Below, piece after piece: positions 43,287-58,115 of a stretch of 64,000 bases of DNA. Below the pieces are notes generated by a model. The model saw only the letters and a program-made list of their open reading frames with translations. It was not told the DNA's origin and made no database searches. Where the stretch lies: positions 789,348 to 853,347 of the forward strand of contig NZ_JAJSBI010000001.1 of assembly GCF_021261325.1 (NCBI RefSeq). The letters run 5' to 3'. How positions within the stretch are numbered: position 1 is the stretch's first letter; every line of letters starts with the position of its first letter. Origin of the DNA: Streptomyces guryensis. Lineage in GTDB: Bacteria > Actinomycetota > Actinomycetes > Streptomycetales > Streptomycetaceae. The translations under genes were made by a program, and so were the position numbers.

Positions 43287-44543
43287 TCAGCCTTTCGCGT
43301 CGCGTTCTTCCCCGTCGCCGCCCCCGCCCCGGCGGCGCACTCGCTCAGCGATCCCACTGGAGAGCCTGCCCGTAGTCGTTCTTGCCCGGTCGAGGGTCTC
43401 GTTGCCGAGGCTCTTGGCGGCACCGACGCCCTTCGCTCCAGTCTCTAGTGCCCTGTCCCTTACCTCAGTCGCAGCTACCGCCCATCGTCTTGTCTCCGAC
43501 GACCGGCTACCGGACTCGATACCGAGCCTCCCGTGGAGGCCATGGATGCCAGTCACGACATGGTTGCTCGACTGAACGACTGCTGGGGACTTGGTCGGGT
43601 GCAGCAGCACCTTGGCGTTGGCCTCACCTGCGGCCGCGTTCATCCGGTCCAGCAGACGCTCGGTACTCCGCGAGATGAGTTCCAGGCGATTCTGCCGGGC
43701 GATCCGAATCCCGATGCGATGCCGGTCCAGTTCCTCCGGAGCCGCGTCCAGCACGCGGTCAAGTTCGAGCACTGCGACCGCGTCCTGGAGTTGAAAGCAA
43801 CGAGCCAGAACGGCGAGCCATTCTGGCGCCTTTGACTCGGCTTCTTTGGCCGCCGTCGCGAGATCACCGACCTTGGTCTTGCGCTCCATCTTCTCCGCGA
43901 GCGCGTCGAGTCGACGTAGCGCGTACGCCTGGGTCGTCGCGATCGTCTCCGACGTGTTCTGTACCTTCGACCACGTGATCTCGGAGACCCGACCCACCTG
44001 CTCCCGGATGGTCATCGCCTCACCGATCACGAGCTCCACTCCGACCATGCCCGCCAACGCCTTGTCCTCCTGGGCGCGGAGCACGTCGGTGACCTTCTCG
44101 TCAATCTTGGCGAGATAGTCGGTGATCTCGTCCATGGTCTGCTGCATCGAAAGCTGTGCCATGATCCCCGCGGCCCCAGCCAGACGCGCCGGGTTGGTCA
44201 GGAACGAGCCGGCCCCCTTCTCCGTCTGAAGCCAATTCTTGATCGAGCCAGGTTTCCCCACCATCACGTGGCTGATGCCTGGCGTCTTGCTGTCCATCAG
44301 CCCGAACTTCTTGACACGCTGCGCGGACTCCTTGGTCAACTTCACCCAAAGGGCGGAGCCGGCAGCAATGTCCGAACCTGCCTGCGCGGCTGCAGCCCCG
44401 GTACCGAAGACGGACTTGAGCCTTTTCGGTTCACGGCCCTTTGGTGACAGCCCTTCCGAGACGAGGAAGCGTTCGACGTCCGCCGCGTTCCCGATGACCG
44501 CCAGTCCGTCACCGTCACTGATCAGCTGTATCTCGTTGTCCAA
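43287..44543 (-). CDS. Conserved protein of unknown function in the DISARM-like operon
   Basis: 418 aa from the TTG at 44543, preferred over the ATG at 44564 because AGGAG lies 6 nt before it and the product then begins DNEIQLISDGDGLAVIG. A Gly/Ala-rich segment (GTGAAAAQAGSDIAAGSALWVKLT near 50) leads to a hydrophobic AGAAGIMAQLSMQQTMDEI helix and coiled coil (about 125-260). The tail is Arg/Gly-rich (RRRGGGGDGEE). No catalytic motif. It is placed between the methyltransferase and the CoiA-like gene, so it is probably part of the same system. Confidence 0.55.
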   Translation of the reverse strand: MDNEIQLISDGDGLAVIGNAADVERFLVSEGLSPKGREPKRLKSVFGTGAAAAQAGSDIAAGSALWVKLTKESAQRVKKFGLMDSKTPGISHVMVGKPGSIKNWLQTEKGAGSFLTNPARLAGAAGIMAQLSMQQTMDEITDYLAKIDEKVTDVLRAQEDKALAGMVGVELVIGEAMTIREQVGRVSEITWSKVQNTSETIATTQAYALRRLDALAEKMERKTKVGDLATAAKEAESKAPEWLAVLARCFQLQDAVAVLELDRVLDAAPEELDRHRIGIRIARQNRLELISRSTERLLDRMNAAAGEANAKVLLHPTKSPAVVQSSNHVVTGIHGLHGRLGIESGSRSSETRRWAVAATEVRDRALETGAKGVGAAKSLGNETLDRARTTTGRLSSGIAERVRRRGGGGDGEERDAKG

Positions 44544-44607
44544 TGCCCGCTCCTGAAGTGGCATCTAGCAGTTGAGGTGGTCGGGATGCAGCGGCAATCG
44601 CCAGCGG

Positions 44608-48656
<4,049 letters not shown>

Positions 48657-48657
<1 letters not shown>

Positions 48658-51617
48658 CAGGCGGACACTCCAGCGGTGACAGCGGCGGGGGCAGAGGTGG
48701 TCGCGGGCAGGTAGACGTACGCGCCGAGGATGTCGGCCGGCTTCTGGGCCGTGACCGACAGGCCTCGCACGATCTCGCCGGAGGCCGAACGGACCCGGCG
48801 GTGGGCCGCGTCAAGCTCGGCGGCGAGTTCGTCGCCGTACGACTCCAAGTAGCCGTTCACATCCGAGAGTTGGTCGAGGATGCGGGTCATCGCGCGCTCC
48901 CCGAAGTGCCGGTCGGTGTTCTCCGACGCCGTCGCGTCCAGCAGGTCGACCGCGCGTTCCTGCGGCAGCCACACCCCGTTCTTCGGCGCGCCCTCGAACG
49001 CCAGCAACCTCGCGTCCTCCGCAACCAGTTGCCGCTCGCCACTCCGTGACGGCAGCGTCAGATGGAAGCGGTAGCGCACCAGCAGCAGCGTCGTCCTCGT
49101 ACTCACCGCGTTCGTCGTGATCACGCCGCAGCGGCGGGCAGGGCGCGCTCCCTCCGCCTGGGTGTCCAACGCCGCGTTGAGGACGTGCGAGGCCAGAGCG
49201 CCCACCACCGGGTCCGTGCGGACCAGTGCCGCCTCACCGCGCGCCACGGCAGGATCGGTCCGGAACGGGATCGCCCTGTCCTTCTCGATCACCTCCGCGC
49301 CCACCACCGGCGCCAGCGCGTCCCGCAGGCCCGCCGGAGTGCCACCCACCTGAGCCCTGAAGTCCTCGCCGTCGCCCCGGAGCACCGCTCCCAAGGCCCC
49401 CAGCGACTCCCGTACGAACGTGTGGATCTCGCCCGCGCCGCCCAGCGCCTCCCGGATCGAGGCGACCTCGCGGGCCACCTCCTCCGGATGGATCGAGCGC
49501 TGCGCGAACCGTGAGCGGGACGTACGCTCGCGCTCCGCCGCCGAGTTCCAGTCGCTCTCCAGCTTCTCCTTGCTGACCTTGAAGGCGTCCGCGCTGAACA
49601 GCGCGTCCTCGTTCTCCCGGCCCCGCATCAGCAGCCACTCCACGATCGCGTCCGTCACGCCCGTCGACAGCTCGTCGGGGACGGAGACCGAGATGCCGAG
49701 GTCCTTCTTGATCTGGCGGTGCTTCTTGATCAGCACTTCCAGGACCTTGCCGTCGATGCCGTTGTCGTCGCCGTAGAGGGTGATGACCCGGACCTCGTCG
49801 CGGCGCTGGCCGTACCGGTCGACGCGGCCCTCGCGCTGGTCGTGGCGGGTCGGGTTCCAGGCGAGGTCGTAGTGGACGACGGCGTCGAAGTGGTGCTGGA
49901 GGTTGACGCCCTCCGAGAGGCAGTCCGTCGCGATCAGGACCCGGCGGGCCGCCGCGTCCTCCCCGGCCTCCGCCGCCAGCGCCTCGATCCGCTCGATGCG
50001 CTGCTGCGGCGACAGCTCGCCGGTGACCGCCCTGACGACTGTCTTCGCGCCCAGGGGGCCGCGCTTCTTGGTCTCCGGGTCGTTCTCCAACTGCTCGGCC
50101 AGGTACTTCGCCGTAGGGATGTAGCGGCAGAAGACGATCGGGTTGTAGCCGTCGGCCAGCAGCGCCTTGAGGTGCTTGATGAGCGCCTTCAGTTTGAGGT
50201 CCTTCTCCGGGCCCTTCAACTGCTCCGCCAGCTCCGCGAGTTCGGTCAGCTGAGACTTCACCGGCCCTGTGCCGGCCCCCTCGTCCGTCTCCGCGCCCGG
50301 TGCCACGTCCATGCCCTCCAGTGCGTCGCTGTCCGCCGCGTCGCTGTTGAGGGGGGCACCCAGCTTGTCGGCCTCCTCGGCGCTCGCGGCGATCGCCGCC
50401 GCCGAACGCGTCGTCAGGGTCTGCGCGGCAGCCGCCGGCGACGACACCAGCGAGCGCAGCAGCGCGATCGCCGACCACCAGGCAATACGGGCCTCCCGCT
50501 TGCCCTGGCCGCCCGCCTGCTCGACGCGCTCGCTCGCGTAGGCGATCGCGTCGTCCAGCAGAGCCCGGTACTCGGGGGACAGCTTGTACGTCTCGTCCTT
50601 GAAGAAGCGGTCCGAGGGGAACGCGGTGCGCTCGGCGAGCGAGTCGTCGGCCAGGCCGTCCTCCTTGGTGAGGTACTGGCGTACGTCCGCCCGTTTGCGG
50701 GCCACGAAGTGCTGGGCGAGCTGCTTCCTGCCCGTCTCAGACTCCAGGTTCACGTGGGCCAGGTCGGGCCGGACCAGCCCGAGGAGGTTCCGGAACGCCG
50801 ACTCCTTGCCGCTGTGCGGGGTAGCCGTCACCAGTAGCAGATGGCGCTCGGTGTCCTGCGCCACCCGGCGCAGCAACTCGTGGCGCAGCTGGCTCTGCGC
50901 GCTCGCCGAAGTGTCGTCGGCCGTCACGCACGTATGAGCCTCGTCGACGATCACCAGGTCGGGGCAGTGGCGGACGAAGTCGTCGCGGTGGCGGGTGGAC
51001 TTGATGAAGTCCGTCGACACGATCACGTTCGGGTACCTGTCGAAGAGGGACTGGCCCAGGTCCAGGCCCCGCTCCAGGCGCGACACCGTCGAGGACAGCA
51101 CCAGCTCCGCGTCGATGCCGAACTTGCTGCGCAGCTCCTGCTGCCACTGTTCCGCCAGCGCCGGGGAGCACAGCACCGCCAGGCCCGTCGCCTCGCCCTG
51201 CGCCAGCATTTCGCTCGCGATCAGGCCCGCCTCGATCGTCTTGCCGATACCGACGTCGTCCGAGATCAGCATGCGGACCGTCTTCTGGCGCAGTGCCATC
51301 AGCAACGGCACCAGCTGGTAGGCGCGCGGCTCCACCGCGATGCCCGCCAGAGAGCGGAACGGGCCCGCGCCCGAGCGGAAGCCGACGCGCAGCGCCGTGC
51401 GCAGCAGGCCGGCCGCCCGCTGGTCGCCGAGGTCGGAGGGCTCGGGCGGTGCGAAGCGAGCCTCCTCGACGGGCTCGAACGGGAGCACCGCCGCGATGTC
51501 GTCGTCCGAGCCGCCGAGCGGGCGCAGGACGAGCAGGTCGGGCTGGCTCTCGGGGAGTACCACCCACTCGCGGCCACGAGCCTTCACCAGCGATCCCGCG
51601 GAGTACGTGAATGCCAT
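48657..51617 (-). CDS. SNF2-like helicase, DrmD-like
   Basis: 986 aa from the ATG at 51617 (TTG at 51629 possible). Walker A variant DDVGIGKTIEAGLIASEML near 120, ATTP, VIVDEAHTC near 221, LLLVTATPHSGKE, then RVLIATDCLSEGVNLQ and QREGRVDRYGQRRDEV near 595 are the SNF2/HepA motifs. The start (AGSLVKARGREWVVLPES) is the small N-terminal domain seen in DrmD-type proteins. It is between the kinase-helicase and methyltransferase genes. Confidence 0.85.
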
Positions 51618-51655
51618 AGTGATCTTCAAATCCTCTTGATGCGCTCAGCGGGCGG

Positions 51656-54600
51656 TCAGTTGGCGGCCGGGGAGCCGAAGTAGCGGGTGTTGGCGGCGGC
51701 GATGGCATCCCAGTCGCCGCCGTGCGGGAAGCGGACCACGTCCCAGGTGGCGTCGAACAGCCGCTCCTCGGCGTCGGCGTCGCGCAGCGCGCTCGGCTCG
51801 GTGCCGGGACCGTCGACGAACACCGCGACGTTGGCGCCCGGGAGCCGGTAGACGAAGTCCGGAGCCGCGTTCGCGTCCGTCAGGAAGACGTCCTTCTCGT
51901 CCGGAAGCCGCAGGCCGCGTGCCTTCGCCCAGCCCAGGAAGTCGCCCTGCGCGGCCAGTTCGGACGCCGCCGCCTCGACCGCCGTGGGAGCGGCGGGAGA
52001 ATCGGACAGCAGCCGCCGGTACTGCTCCGACCGGGACTCACCCCGCGACTCCCGCTCCGCCGTCGCCGACGCCAAGCGCACCAGCAGCCCGGCCACCGTG
52101 TGGCGGTTGATCTGAGCGTGGTCGAGCTGGTTGCCGTACGTGAGGAGGCACTCGTAGCAACCGCGCGCGCAGGCACGACCCGGGCGGTGCTCCTCGCCGC
52201 CCTCGTCCTTGCCGTCCTCGGAGAAGTGGCAGATCTCCAGCGCGCGGCGGGCCGCCTTGGCGAGGGCGTCGTCCTCGGCCTGGAGGCGGCGCAGCACGCC
52301 GGCGCCGCCCTCCGCGGCCTCCATGAAGAGGATGCGGCGCCTCGGGCCGTCGTCCGGCGGCAGCAGCTCACTGGACAGCTCGGCGTCCTCCAGCTCGAAG
52401 GCGGCCTCGATGCCGCGCTCCAGCGCGTACATCAGCGTCAGCGCGATCGGCTCGGGTAGCGCCTCGTCGAGGGTGACCACGAGGATGTTGCGGCGGTCCT
52501 CGACGAACGGGATGACCCGCTTCTTGCGCCGCCGTTCGTTGCCGTCCTCATCGACCGGCGGCAGCTCGCTGAAGTCGCCGACCGCCTCGGCCGCGTCCTT
52601 GTCCTTCATCCAGCGGCCGTCGGCCAGGTCCAGCCAGTAGCCCGGGGGTTCGTCGGTACGGGCGCGAACCCGGCCGGTGTTGGTGATGCGGATGGTGGCC
52701 GAGTCGCCGTAGGTGATCTGCGCCAGCTGGCCGTCAGGGTCGGCGATGGTGGCGTTGAGGCGGCCCTTGCGGATGCCGTGGTCGTGGAAGCGGTACGAGG
52801 TCTCCAGCCGGAAACCGGCCCGGCGCCGCTCCTCCTCGTCCGAGGAGATCCGCTCGCGGCGGGTGGTGTACACGGTGTGCAGGTGCAGCAGGCCGTAGGT
52901 CGCGGCGCCCAGCGTCTCGCCGCAGAAGCCGCAGCGGTCCTCGCGCTCCTTGGGCTCGTGGTGGTAGCCGCAGTTCGCGCAACGGCGGGCCTCGCCGGTG
53001 GTCAGCTCACCGGAGGAGTCCGGCGGCAGCTGGATGCGGGTGACCTGGTAGCGCGCGCCCTCGTGGTAGATCAGCGAGCCGGGACCGAACTCGCGGATGG
53101 CGAGGAAGCGGGGGCGCTGGAGGTAGTCACCGTCGCCGCGGCGGCGGCCGATCGTCGGGATGTACGCGGCCAGCGGCAGGCGCGGGAAGCTGTAGCCGGG
53201 CAGGAAGCCCTCGGAGGCCAGGTAGCGGTAGGGGTTGAAGTCGGAGAGGACCGACTTGCTGTCGACGCTCTCGTTCATCAGCAGGTTCAGCTGTGTCTCG
53301 GCCTCGCGGCGGCGGGCGTTGGCGCGGTTGCGGTCGCCCTCGGTGAGGCTGTAGTCCAGGCGCCGCTTGTTCTGGACGTACTGGTCGTCCAGAGCGGCCC
53401 GGAACAGGCTGCGCCAGCGGTCGAAGGCGCGGTCGAAGCGCTCGGCTACCGTCCGCACCTTGTCGTCGATCCAGTCGTCGTGCCACCACGTGGTGTCCGC
53501 GAACTCCTGGAACAGCGGGCCGAGGACGCGCAGTGCCGCGTTCACCGTGCGCCGCTGGGCGCCGTCGTCGTGGGCCGCGTCGCGGATGTCCGGCAGCAGG
53601 TGCAGGGCCGGGTCCGGGCGGTCGCCGGTGTCCGGGTAGGACACGTCAAGCACCTCGGGGATGGCCCGGCCCAGGCGCAGGCCGGCCTCGGCGATCCAGA
53701 TGCCCTGGAGGTGAGAGAGGACCAGGTCCTCGTTGGCCAGGTCCAGACGCGGCGGGGCCACCGCGCCCGCCACCATCCGCTCGGAGCGGCGGAAGTAGTA
53801 CTGGTCGTGGCTGTTGCCCGTCGCGCAGTACGTGGTCACCAGGGCGGGCTGGCCGCTGCGGCCCGCGCGGCCCGAGCGCTGGGCGTAGTTGGCGGGCGTG
53901 GGCGGCACGTTGCGCATCATCACCGCGTTGAGTTCGGAGATGTCGACGCCCAGCTCCATCGTGGGGGAGCAGTACAGGAGCTTCAACTCCGCTTTGCGGA
54001 ACGCCTTTTCACGTGCCTCGCGGTCCTCCGGGGACACCTGGGCCGTGTGCTCGCGGGCGTACAGGCCCGACAGCGCGTCGGCCGTCTCCCGGTACAGCTT
54101 GAGGAAGAACGTGTTGATGCGCGGGCCGTCGCCACTCTGGTACGTACGGGTCAGCGGGTCGTGCGCGCCCGACTCGCCCTTGCCGGCGCGCCAGACGAGC
54201 GACTGGGCGGCCACCCGGTAGCCGGTCGTGACGGCGGATGACGACCTGCGGTAGCGCCCGGCACGCTGCGGGGCGACCTCCACTTCCTTGACCAGGCCCG
54301 CCTTGGTCAGCACCTTCAGCAGCTCGGCGATGATCAGCTGGAGATCGTCCTTGTCCAGGTCGCGGAAGGTACGGTCCGCGCGGCGCAGGTACTTGCCGAA
54401 CTTGCCGCGGGCCGAGAGGAACAGGCTCGAACGGTCCGTGCCGGGCCGGGAGGGGTACGGGTAGGCGGTGCCGACCCGGGGCTTGTCGGCGGCGGACAGT
54501 ACCCAAGGGTCGACCAGCCGCTCCTCGCTCGCGCGCTGGAGGGAGTCGAAGGTGTCGTCGCGGAAGTACGACACGTCGATGGCGAGGGAGCGGCGCATCT

Positions 54601-57600
54601 CGTCCAGCAGGGCCTTCGTGATCTCGGCCCGCAGCGCCGGGTCGGCGTCCCGCAGCGCCTGGTGCGTGCCCTCCCAGCGGTCCTGCTTGGCGGCGACCCA
54701 GTCCAGGTCCTCGTAGTCGATCTCCAGCAGGCCCGTCTGTTCCAGGTTGGGCATGGTGATGCGCCAGCCGCGCTCGAGGTCGAGGTAGAGGCGGAACGCG
54801 ATCACGTCCCGCAGGGTGCGGGCCGCGTTGCGTGCCAGCGACGGCGGCAGGTCGGCCTCGCCGGTGTAGTCGGCGGGGGAGACGGCGAGGGCGTTGGTCA
54901 CCGCCGAGGCCAGCTCCTCGTGGTGCAGGCCGTCCTCGCCGGTGTCCAGTGCCGCTCGGTACAGCGCGCCGCGCAACTGGGTGATCTGCACGAAGTCGTT
55001 GAAGTGGCCGGCCTGGAGGGAGGCGTCCTGACGGTTGTCGACGAAGGTGAGGAGTTTGCGCGCCTTCGGGTCGAGGGCCTCCTCCGGTACCGACTTCAGG
55101 GAGCGGACGATCGACGCCGAGACCAGCGAGGTCGCGGAGGAGCGGCCCTCCTGGTCCAGCGTCGCCAGCTTGGCGAAGTCCCGGCCGCGCGTCTGCTCGT
55201 ACGCCACGCCGCAGTGCAGGCAGAACAGGAAGGGCGAGGGGATGAACGCGGCCTTCAGCTCGCCCTGGCCCTCGCGGCCGAACGCGTCGACGGTGACGGC
55301 CCTCGGCACCCGGTCGCGGTACGCGCGCTTGACGACCTCCTGGCCCTTGTCGTCCAACTCCAGCCAGGACTCGGGCAGTCGGCGGTCGTACACCGCGTAC
55401 TGCACGTTGGACGGCCACTCGCGCTCGTGGTCGACGTAGAGGTAGCCGTCGCCCTGCCGGCCGCCGGTCGCCGAGGTGTCGCGGCGGGCCTCGTAGCGGA
55501 CCTCGCCGTCCTTCTCCGTACGCCACACCGTCAGGTACTCCTGGCCGCACTCCCGGCAGAACGCCAGCGGTATCAGCGACTTGCCGCCGCTGCCCGGCTG
55601 TTCGAGCTGGTAGGAGCGGGTGAGGTGGCGGGAGGACTTGTCCTCCAGGGTGACGTAGACGGTGTCGCCCTTGGAGAGGAACTGGTGCAGGCGGAACGCG
55701 AACAGCGGCCGTTCGTTGCGCGGGTTGAGTGCCTGCGAGCCGGCCTCCAGGGTGGCGCGGATCGCCTTCGCGCAAGTCTCCTCGTCGACGCCCGACGTCT
55801 CGTGCAACTCGCGCGCCGCGACCTCGATCTGCGTCGGCGGCCGGCGTACGAGGCGGCCCGTGGCGTCGTCCTCGACGAGGCCGAAGCGGTCCTCGATCCA
55901 GCGCGCCAGAGAGTCCTGTGCCAGGTCGTCGTAGGCGCGCGGGGCGGGGGAGGTGAGGCGCTCGGCCGGTACGGTGGCGGGCGCCTCGCCGGTCGCCCGG
56001 ACCAGGGTCTCGCCGATGACGTGCTCAGGACTGACCGTCGTGCCGAACAGTGTGCTCGCCACACCGGCGACCACCTGCCGCTGGTCCTCCAGCGTGCCCT
56101 CCGTCGACATGGTGGCCGACGTGCCGATGCACTGCAGGTTCTCCGCCTGGCATGCCTCGCGGACACGGCGTATCAGCAGCGCGACGTCGGCACCCTGACG
56201 GCCGCGGTAGGTGTGCAGTTCGTCGAAGACGAGGAACTCCAGGCCCCGCGCCATCTTGATGAGGCTCGCTCGGTCGGCCGGGCGGGTCAGCATCAGCTCC
56301 AGCATCACGTAGTTGGTGAGCAGAATGTCCGGCGGGTTGTCGCGGATCTCCTTGCGCTTCTCGTCGTCCTCCTGGCCCGTGTAGCGGGCGAAGGTGACCG
56401 GCTCACGGCCTGCGCCGTAGCCGTCACGCAGGTACTTCTCCAGCTCCCGGAGCTGGCTGTTGGCGAGCGCGTTCATCGGATACACGATGATCGCCCGCAC
56501 GCGCTTCGGAGCGTTCGGGCCCTCCTCGTCGCGCTCGTGCAGCACTTTGTCGACGATCGGGACGATGTAGGAGAGCGACTTGCCGGAGCCGGTGCCGGTC
56601 GTCAGGACGTACGACGCTCCCGAGGCGGCGGCGTCGATGGCGTCGCGCTGGTGCCGGTGGAGGAGCAGCGGCCGGCCGTCGCAGACGGTACCGCCCTCGG
56701 TCTTCTTCGCCTGGAAGATGCGGGCGCACTCGGGGTGCAGCACCTTCTGCTGGGCGAGTTCGACCACCGTGCCGCCGCCCTGGAAGAACGGGTTGAGCGA
56801 CAGCCAGGGGTTCGGCCACTGGGACTTGGCGTCGAGGTCCTTCTCGACGTACCCCTTGATGCGCTCGTCACGGATGACGGTGCCGCCCTCCGTGAAGGAG
56901 CGGTAGTCGCGGATGAGCGCCTGATGGACCCCGAAGACGTCCATGCCGGCGCCGGAGCCGGTCACCAGGACGGGCTGCTGCGGCGGGGTGGTCACCGGGG
57001 CCGGGGCGGCCTCGCGCAGGGGGAGAGTCGGGTCCCGATCGCTCCAGGCGGGGACGAGGCTGGTGTCGTCCGACGGCGGTACGGCGAGGGGGAGCAGGGC
57101 GTCTCGTACGGTCACGGCGTCGGCCGGGCGGTTCGCCGGGTCCTTGGCCAGCAGGCGATCCACGAGACGGGCAAGTTCAGCGGGGACCTCGGGGCGGATC
57201 GCGCGGACCGGGCTGGGCTCTTGATGGACGTGACGCTCGGCGAGCTCGTACGCCGACTCGCTCGTGAACGGGGGGACGCCGACCAGCATCTCGTACAGCA
57301 CGCAGCCCAGCGCGTACAGGTCCGCGGCCTGCGTCACCTGCTTGGCCTGGCACTGCTCGGGCGCCATGTAGCGGGCCGTGCCCACGCTGACGCCTGTGCT
57401 GGTCAGACGGGTCTGGTCCGGGTCGTCGACGATGCTGCCCATACCGAAGTCGAGCACCTTGACCGTGCCGCCCCGCGTGAGCATGACGTTGGCGGGCTTC
57501 AGGTCCCGGTGGACCACGCCCTTCGCGTGCGCGGCGGCGAGGCCGGCGGCGATCTGGGCGCCGATGGCGGCGACCCAGGCGATAGGGAGCTGGGACTCCT

Positions 57601-57949
57601 CCTCAATGAGGTCGCGCAGCGACTCGCCGTCCAGGAACTCCATCGCCAGGTAGGGCAGATCGTCACAGTCCGCGGCGATGCCGCCGGCGATGAGCCGCGT
57701 GAGGTTGGGGTGGTCCCGCAGTGTCCGCATGATGGCCACTTCGCGGGCGAAGCGCTCCACGGCCTTTGTGTCGCCGCTGGTATCGATCCGGCCTCCTGTG
57801 CGGCGACGCAGGATCGTCTTCACGGCGACGGTGCGTTCGGGTGAGCCCTTGGGAGCGTTCAGGTCCTCGGCCTGGTGGACCTCCCCCATGTTGCCCCTGC
57901 CGATGACGCGCCCGATGCGGAATCTGCCGTCGACGAGCTCGTGGCTCAC
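51656..57949 (-). CDS. Ser/Thr kinase-DEAD helicase-DUF1998 fusion (DrmA/DrmB-like plus kinase)
   Basis: 2,097 aa. Residues 1-290 form a complete protein kinase: glycine loop GRGNMGEV at 18-25, VAVK, HRDLKPAN near 146, DFG near 168, GTARYMAPEQ. Next comes a DEAD-like helicase: TTGTGSGKSLSY near 453, DELH near 571, SATMS, and SPTMELGVDISELNAVMMRNVPP leading to QRSGRAGRSGQ near 1353. Zinc-ribbon pairs (CRECGQEYL, CLHCGV, CANCGYH, CGFCGE) are spread through 790-1680. A DUF1998/MrfA-like cysteine cluster (CARGCYECLLTYGNQLDH) lies near 1926. The last 100 residues (APDFVYRLPGANVAVFVDGP) look like a VSR/DUF559-type nuclease fold. The joined helicase-DUF1998 equals DrmA plus DrmB of DISARM; the active-looking kinase is the extra part. 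Confidence 0.8.
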   Translation of the reverse strand: MSHELVDGRFRIGRVIGRGNMGEVHQAEDLNAPKGSPERTVAVKTILRRRTGGRIDTSGDTKAVERFAREVAIMRTLRDHPNLTRLIAGGIAADCDDLPYLAMEFLDGESLRDLIEEESQLPIAWVAAIGAQIAAGLAAAHAKGVVHRDLKPANVMLTRGGTVKVLDFGMGSIVDDPDQTRLTSTGVSVGTARYMAPEQCQAKQVTQAADLYALGCVLYEMLVGVPPFTSESAYELAERHVHQEPSPVRAIRPEVPAELARLVDRLLAKDPANRPADAVTVRDALLPLAVPPSDDTSLVPAWSDRDPTLPLREAAPAPVTTPPQQPVLVTGSGAGMDVFGVHQALIRDYRSFTEGGTVIRDERIKGYVEKDLDAKSQWPNPWLSLNPFFQGGGTVVELAQQKVLHPECARIFQAKKTEGGTVCDGRPLLLHRHQRDAIDAAASGASYVLTTGTGSGKSLSYIVPIVDKVLHERDEEGPNAPKRVRAIIVYPMNALANSQLRELEKYLRDGYGAGREPVTFARYTGQEDDEKRKEIRDNPPDILLTNYVMLELMLTRPADRASLIKMARGLEFLVFDELHTYRGRQGADVALLIRRVREACQAENLQCIGTSATMSTEGTLEDQRQVVAGVASTLFGTTVSPEHVIGETLVRATGEAPATVPAERLTSPAPRAYDDLAQDSLARWIEDRFGLVEDDATGRLVRRPPTQIEVAARELHETSGVDEETCAKAIRATLEAGSQALNPRNERPLFAFRLHQFLSKGDTVYVTLEDKSSRHLTRSYQLEQPGSGGKSLIPLAFCRECGQEYLTVWRTEKDGEVRYEARRDTSATGGRQGDGYLYVDHEREWPSNVQYAVYDRRLPESWLELDDKGQEVVKRAYRDRVPRAVTVDAFGREGQGELKAAFIPSPFLFCLHCGVAYEQTRGRDFAKLATLDQEGRSSATSLVSASIVRSLKSVPEEALDPKARKLLTFVDNRQDASLQAGHFNDFVQITQLRGALYRAALDTGEDGLHHEELASAVTNALAVSPADYTGEADLPPSLARNAARTLRDVIAFRLYLDLERGWRITMPNLEQTGLLEIDYEDLDWVAAKQDRWEGTHQALRDADPALRAEITKALLDEMRRSLAIDVSYFRDDTFDSLQRASEERLVDPWVLSAADKPRVGTAYPYPSRPGTDRSSLFLSARGKFGKYLRRADRTFRDLDKDDLQLIIAELLKVLTKAGLVKEVEVAPQRAGRYRRSSSAVTTGYRVAAQSLVWRAGKGESGAHDPLTRTYQSGDGPRINTFFLKLYRETADALSGLYAREHTAQVSPEDREAREKAFRKAELKLLYCSPTMELGVDISELNAVMMRNVPPTPANYAQRSGRAGRSGQPALVTTYCATGNSHDQYYFRRSERMVAGAVAPPRLDLANEDLVLSHLQGIWIAEAGLRLGRAIPEVLDVSYPDTGDRPDPALHLLPDIRDAAHDDGAQRRTVNAALRVLGPLFQEFADTTWWHDDWIDDKVRTVAERFDRAFDRWRSLFRAALDDQYVQNKRRLDYSLTEGDRNRANARRREAETQLNLLMNESVDSKSVLSDFNPYRYLASEGFLPGYSFPRLPLAAYIPTIGRRRGDGDYLQRPRFLAIREFGPGSLIYHEGARYQVTRIQLPPDSSGELTTGEARRCANCGYHHEPKEREDRCGFCGETLGAATYGLLHLHTVYTTRRERISSDEEERRRAGFRLETSYRFHDHGIRKGRLNATIADPDGQLAQITYGDSATIRITNTGRVRARTDEPPGYWLDLADGRWMKDKDAAEAVGDFSELPPVDEDGNERRRKKRVIPFVEDRRNILVVTLDEALPEPIALTLMYALERGIEAAFELEDAELSSELLPPDDGPRRRILFMEAAEGGAGVLRRLQAEDDALAKAARRALEICHFSEDGKDEGGEEHRPGRACARGCYECLLTYGNQLDHAQINRHTVAGLLVRLASATAERESRGESRSEQYRRLLSDSPAAPTAVEAAASELAAQGDFLGWAKARGLRLPDEKDVFLTDANAAPDFVYRLPGANVAVFVDGPGTEPSALRDADAEERLFDATWDVVRFPHGGDWDAIAAANTRYFGSPAAN

Positions 57950-58100
57950 TGGCCGCTCCTCTGCCTACTGCTCGCGTTCTCGCGGTTCCGAACCGGAACG
58001 CGCCCCCTGATCTGCTGCCGCACGGCCCATCGTGTCAGAACGGACAGTGAGGCAGCCGTTACTGTACACGAATTGACTCTGACTTTATAGGCTTATACTT

Positions 58101-58115
58101 GTTGACATCGTCAAC
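58101..58115. promoter_or_regulatory. Shared operator-like palindrome, site C (perfect)
   Basis: GTTGAC-ATC-GTCAAC, fully symmetric. On the minus strand TTGACG inside it can serve as a -35, with TATAAA 19 bp further, about 130 bp upstream of the kinase-helicase start. Confidence 0.5.

Noticed and set aside
54662..57844. Open frame of 1,060 codons on the plus strand
   Set aside because: It is antisense to the kinase-helicase gene, whose domains are clear. Long antisense frames are usual in high-GC DNA, and the translation has no family pattern.
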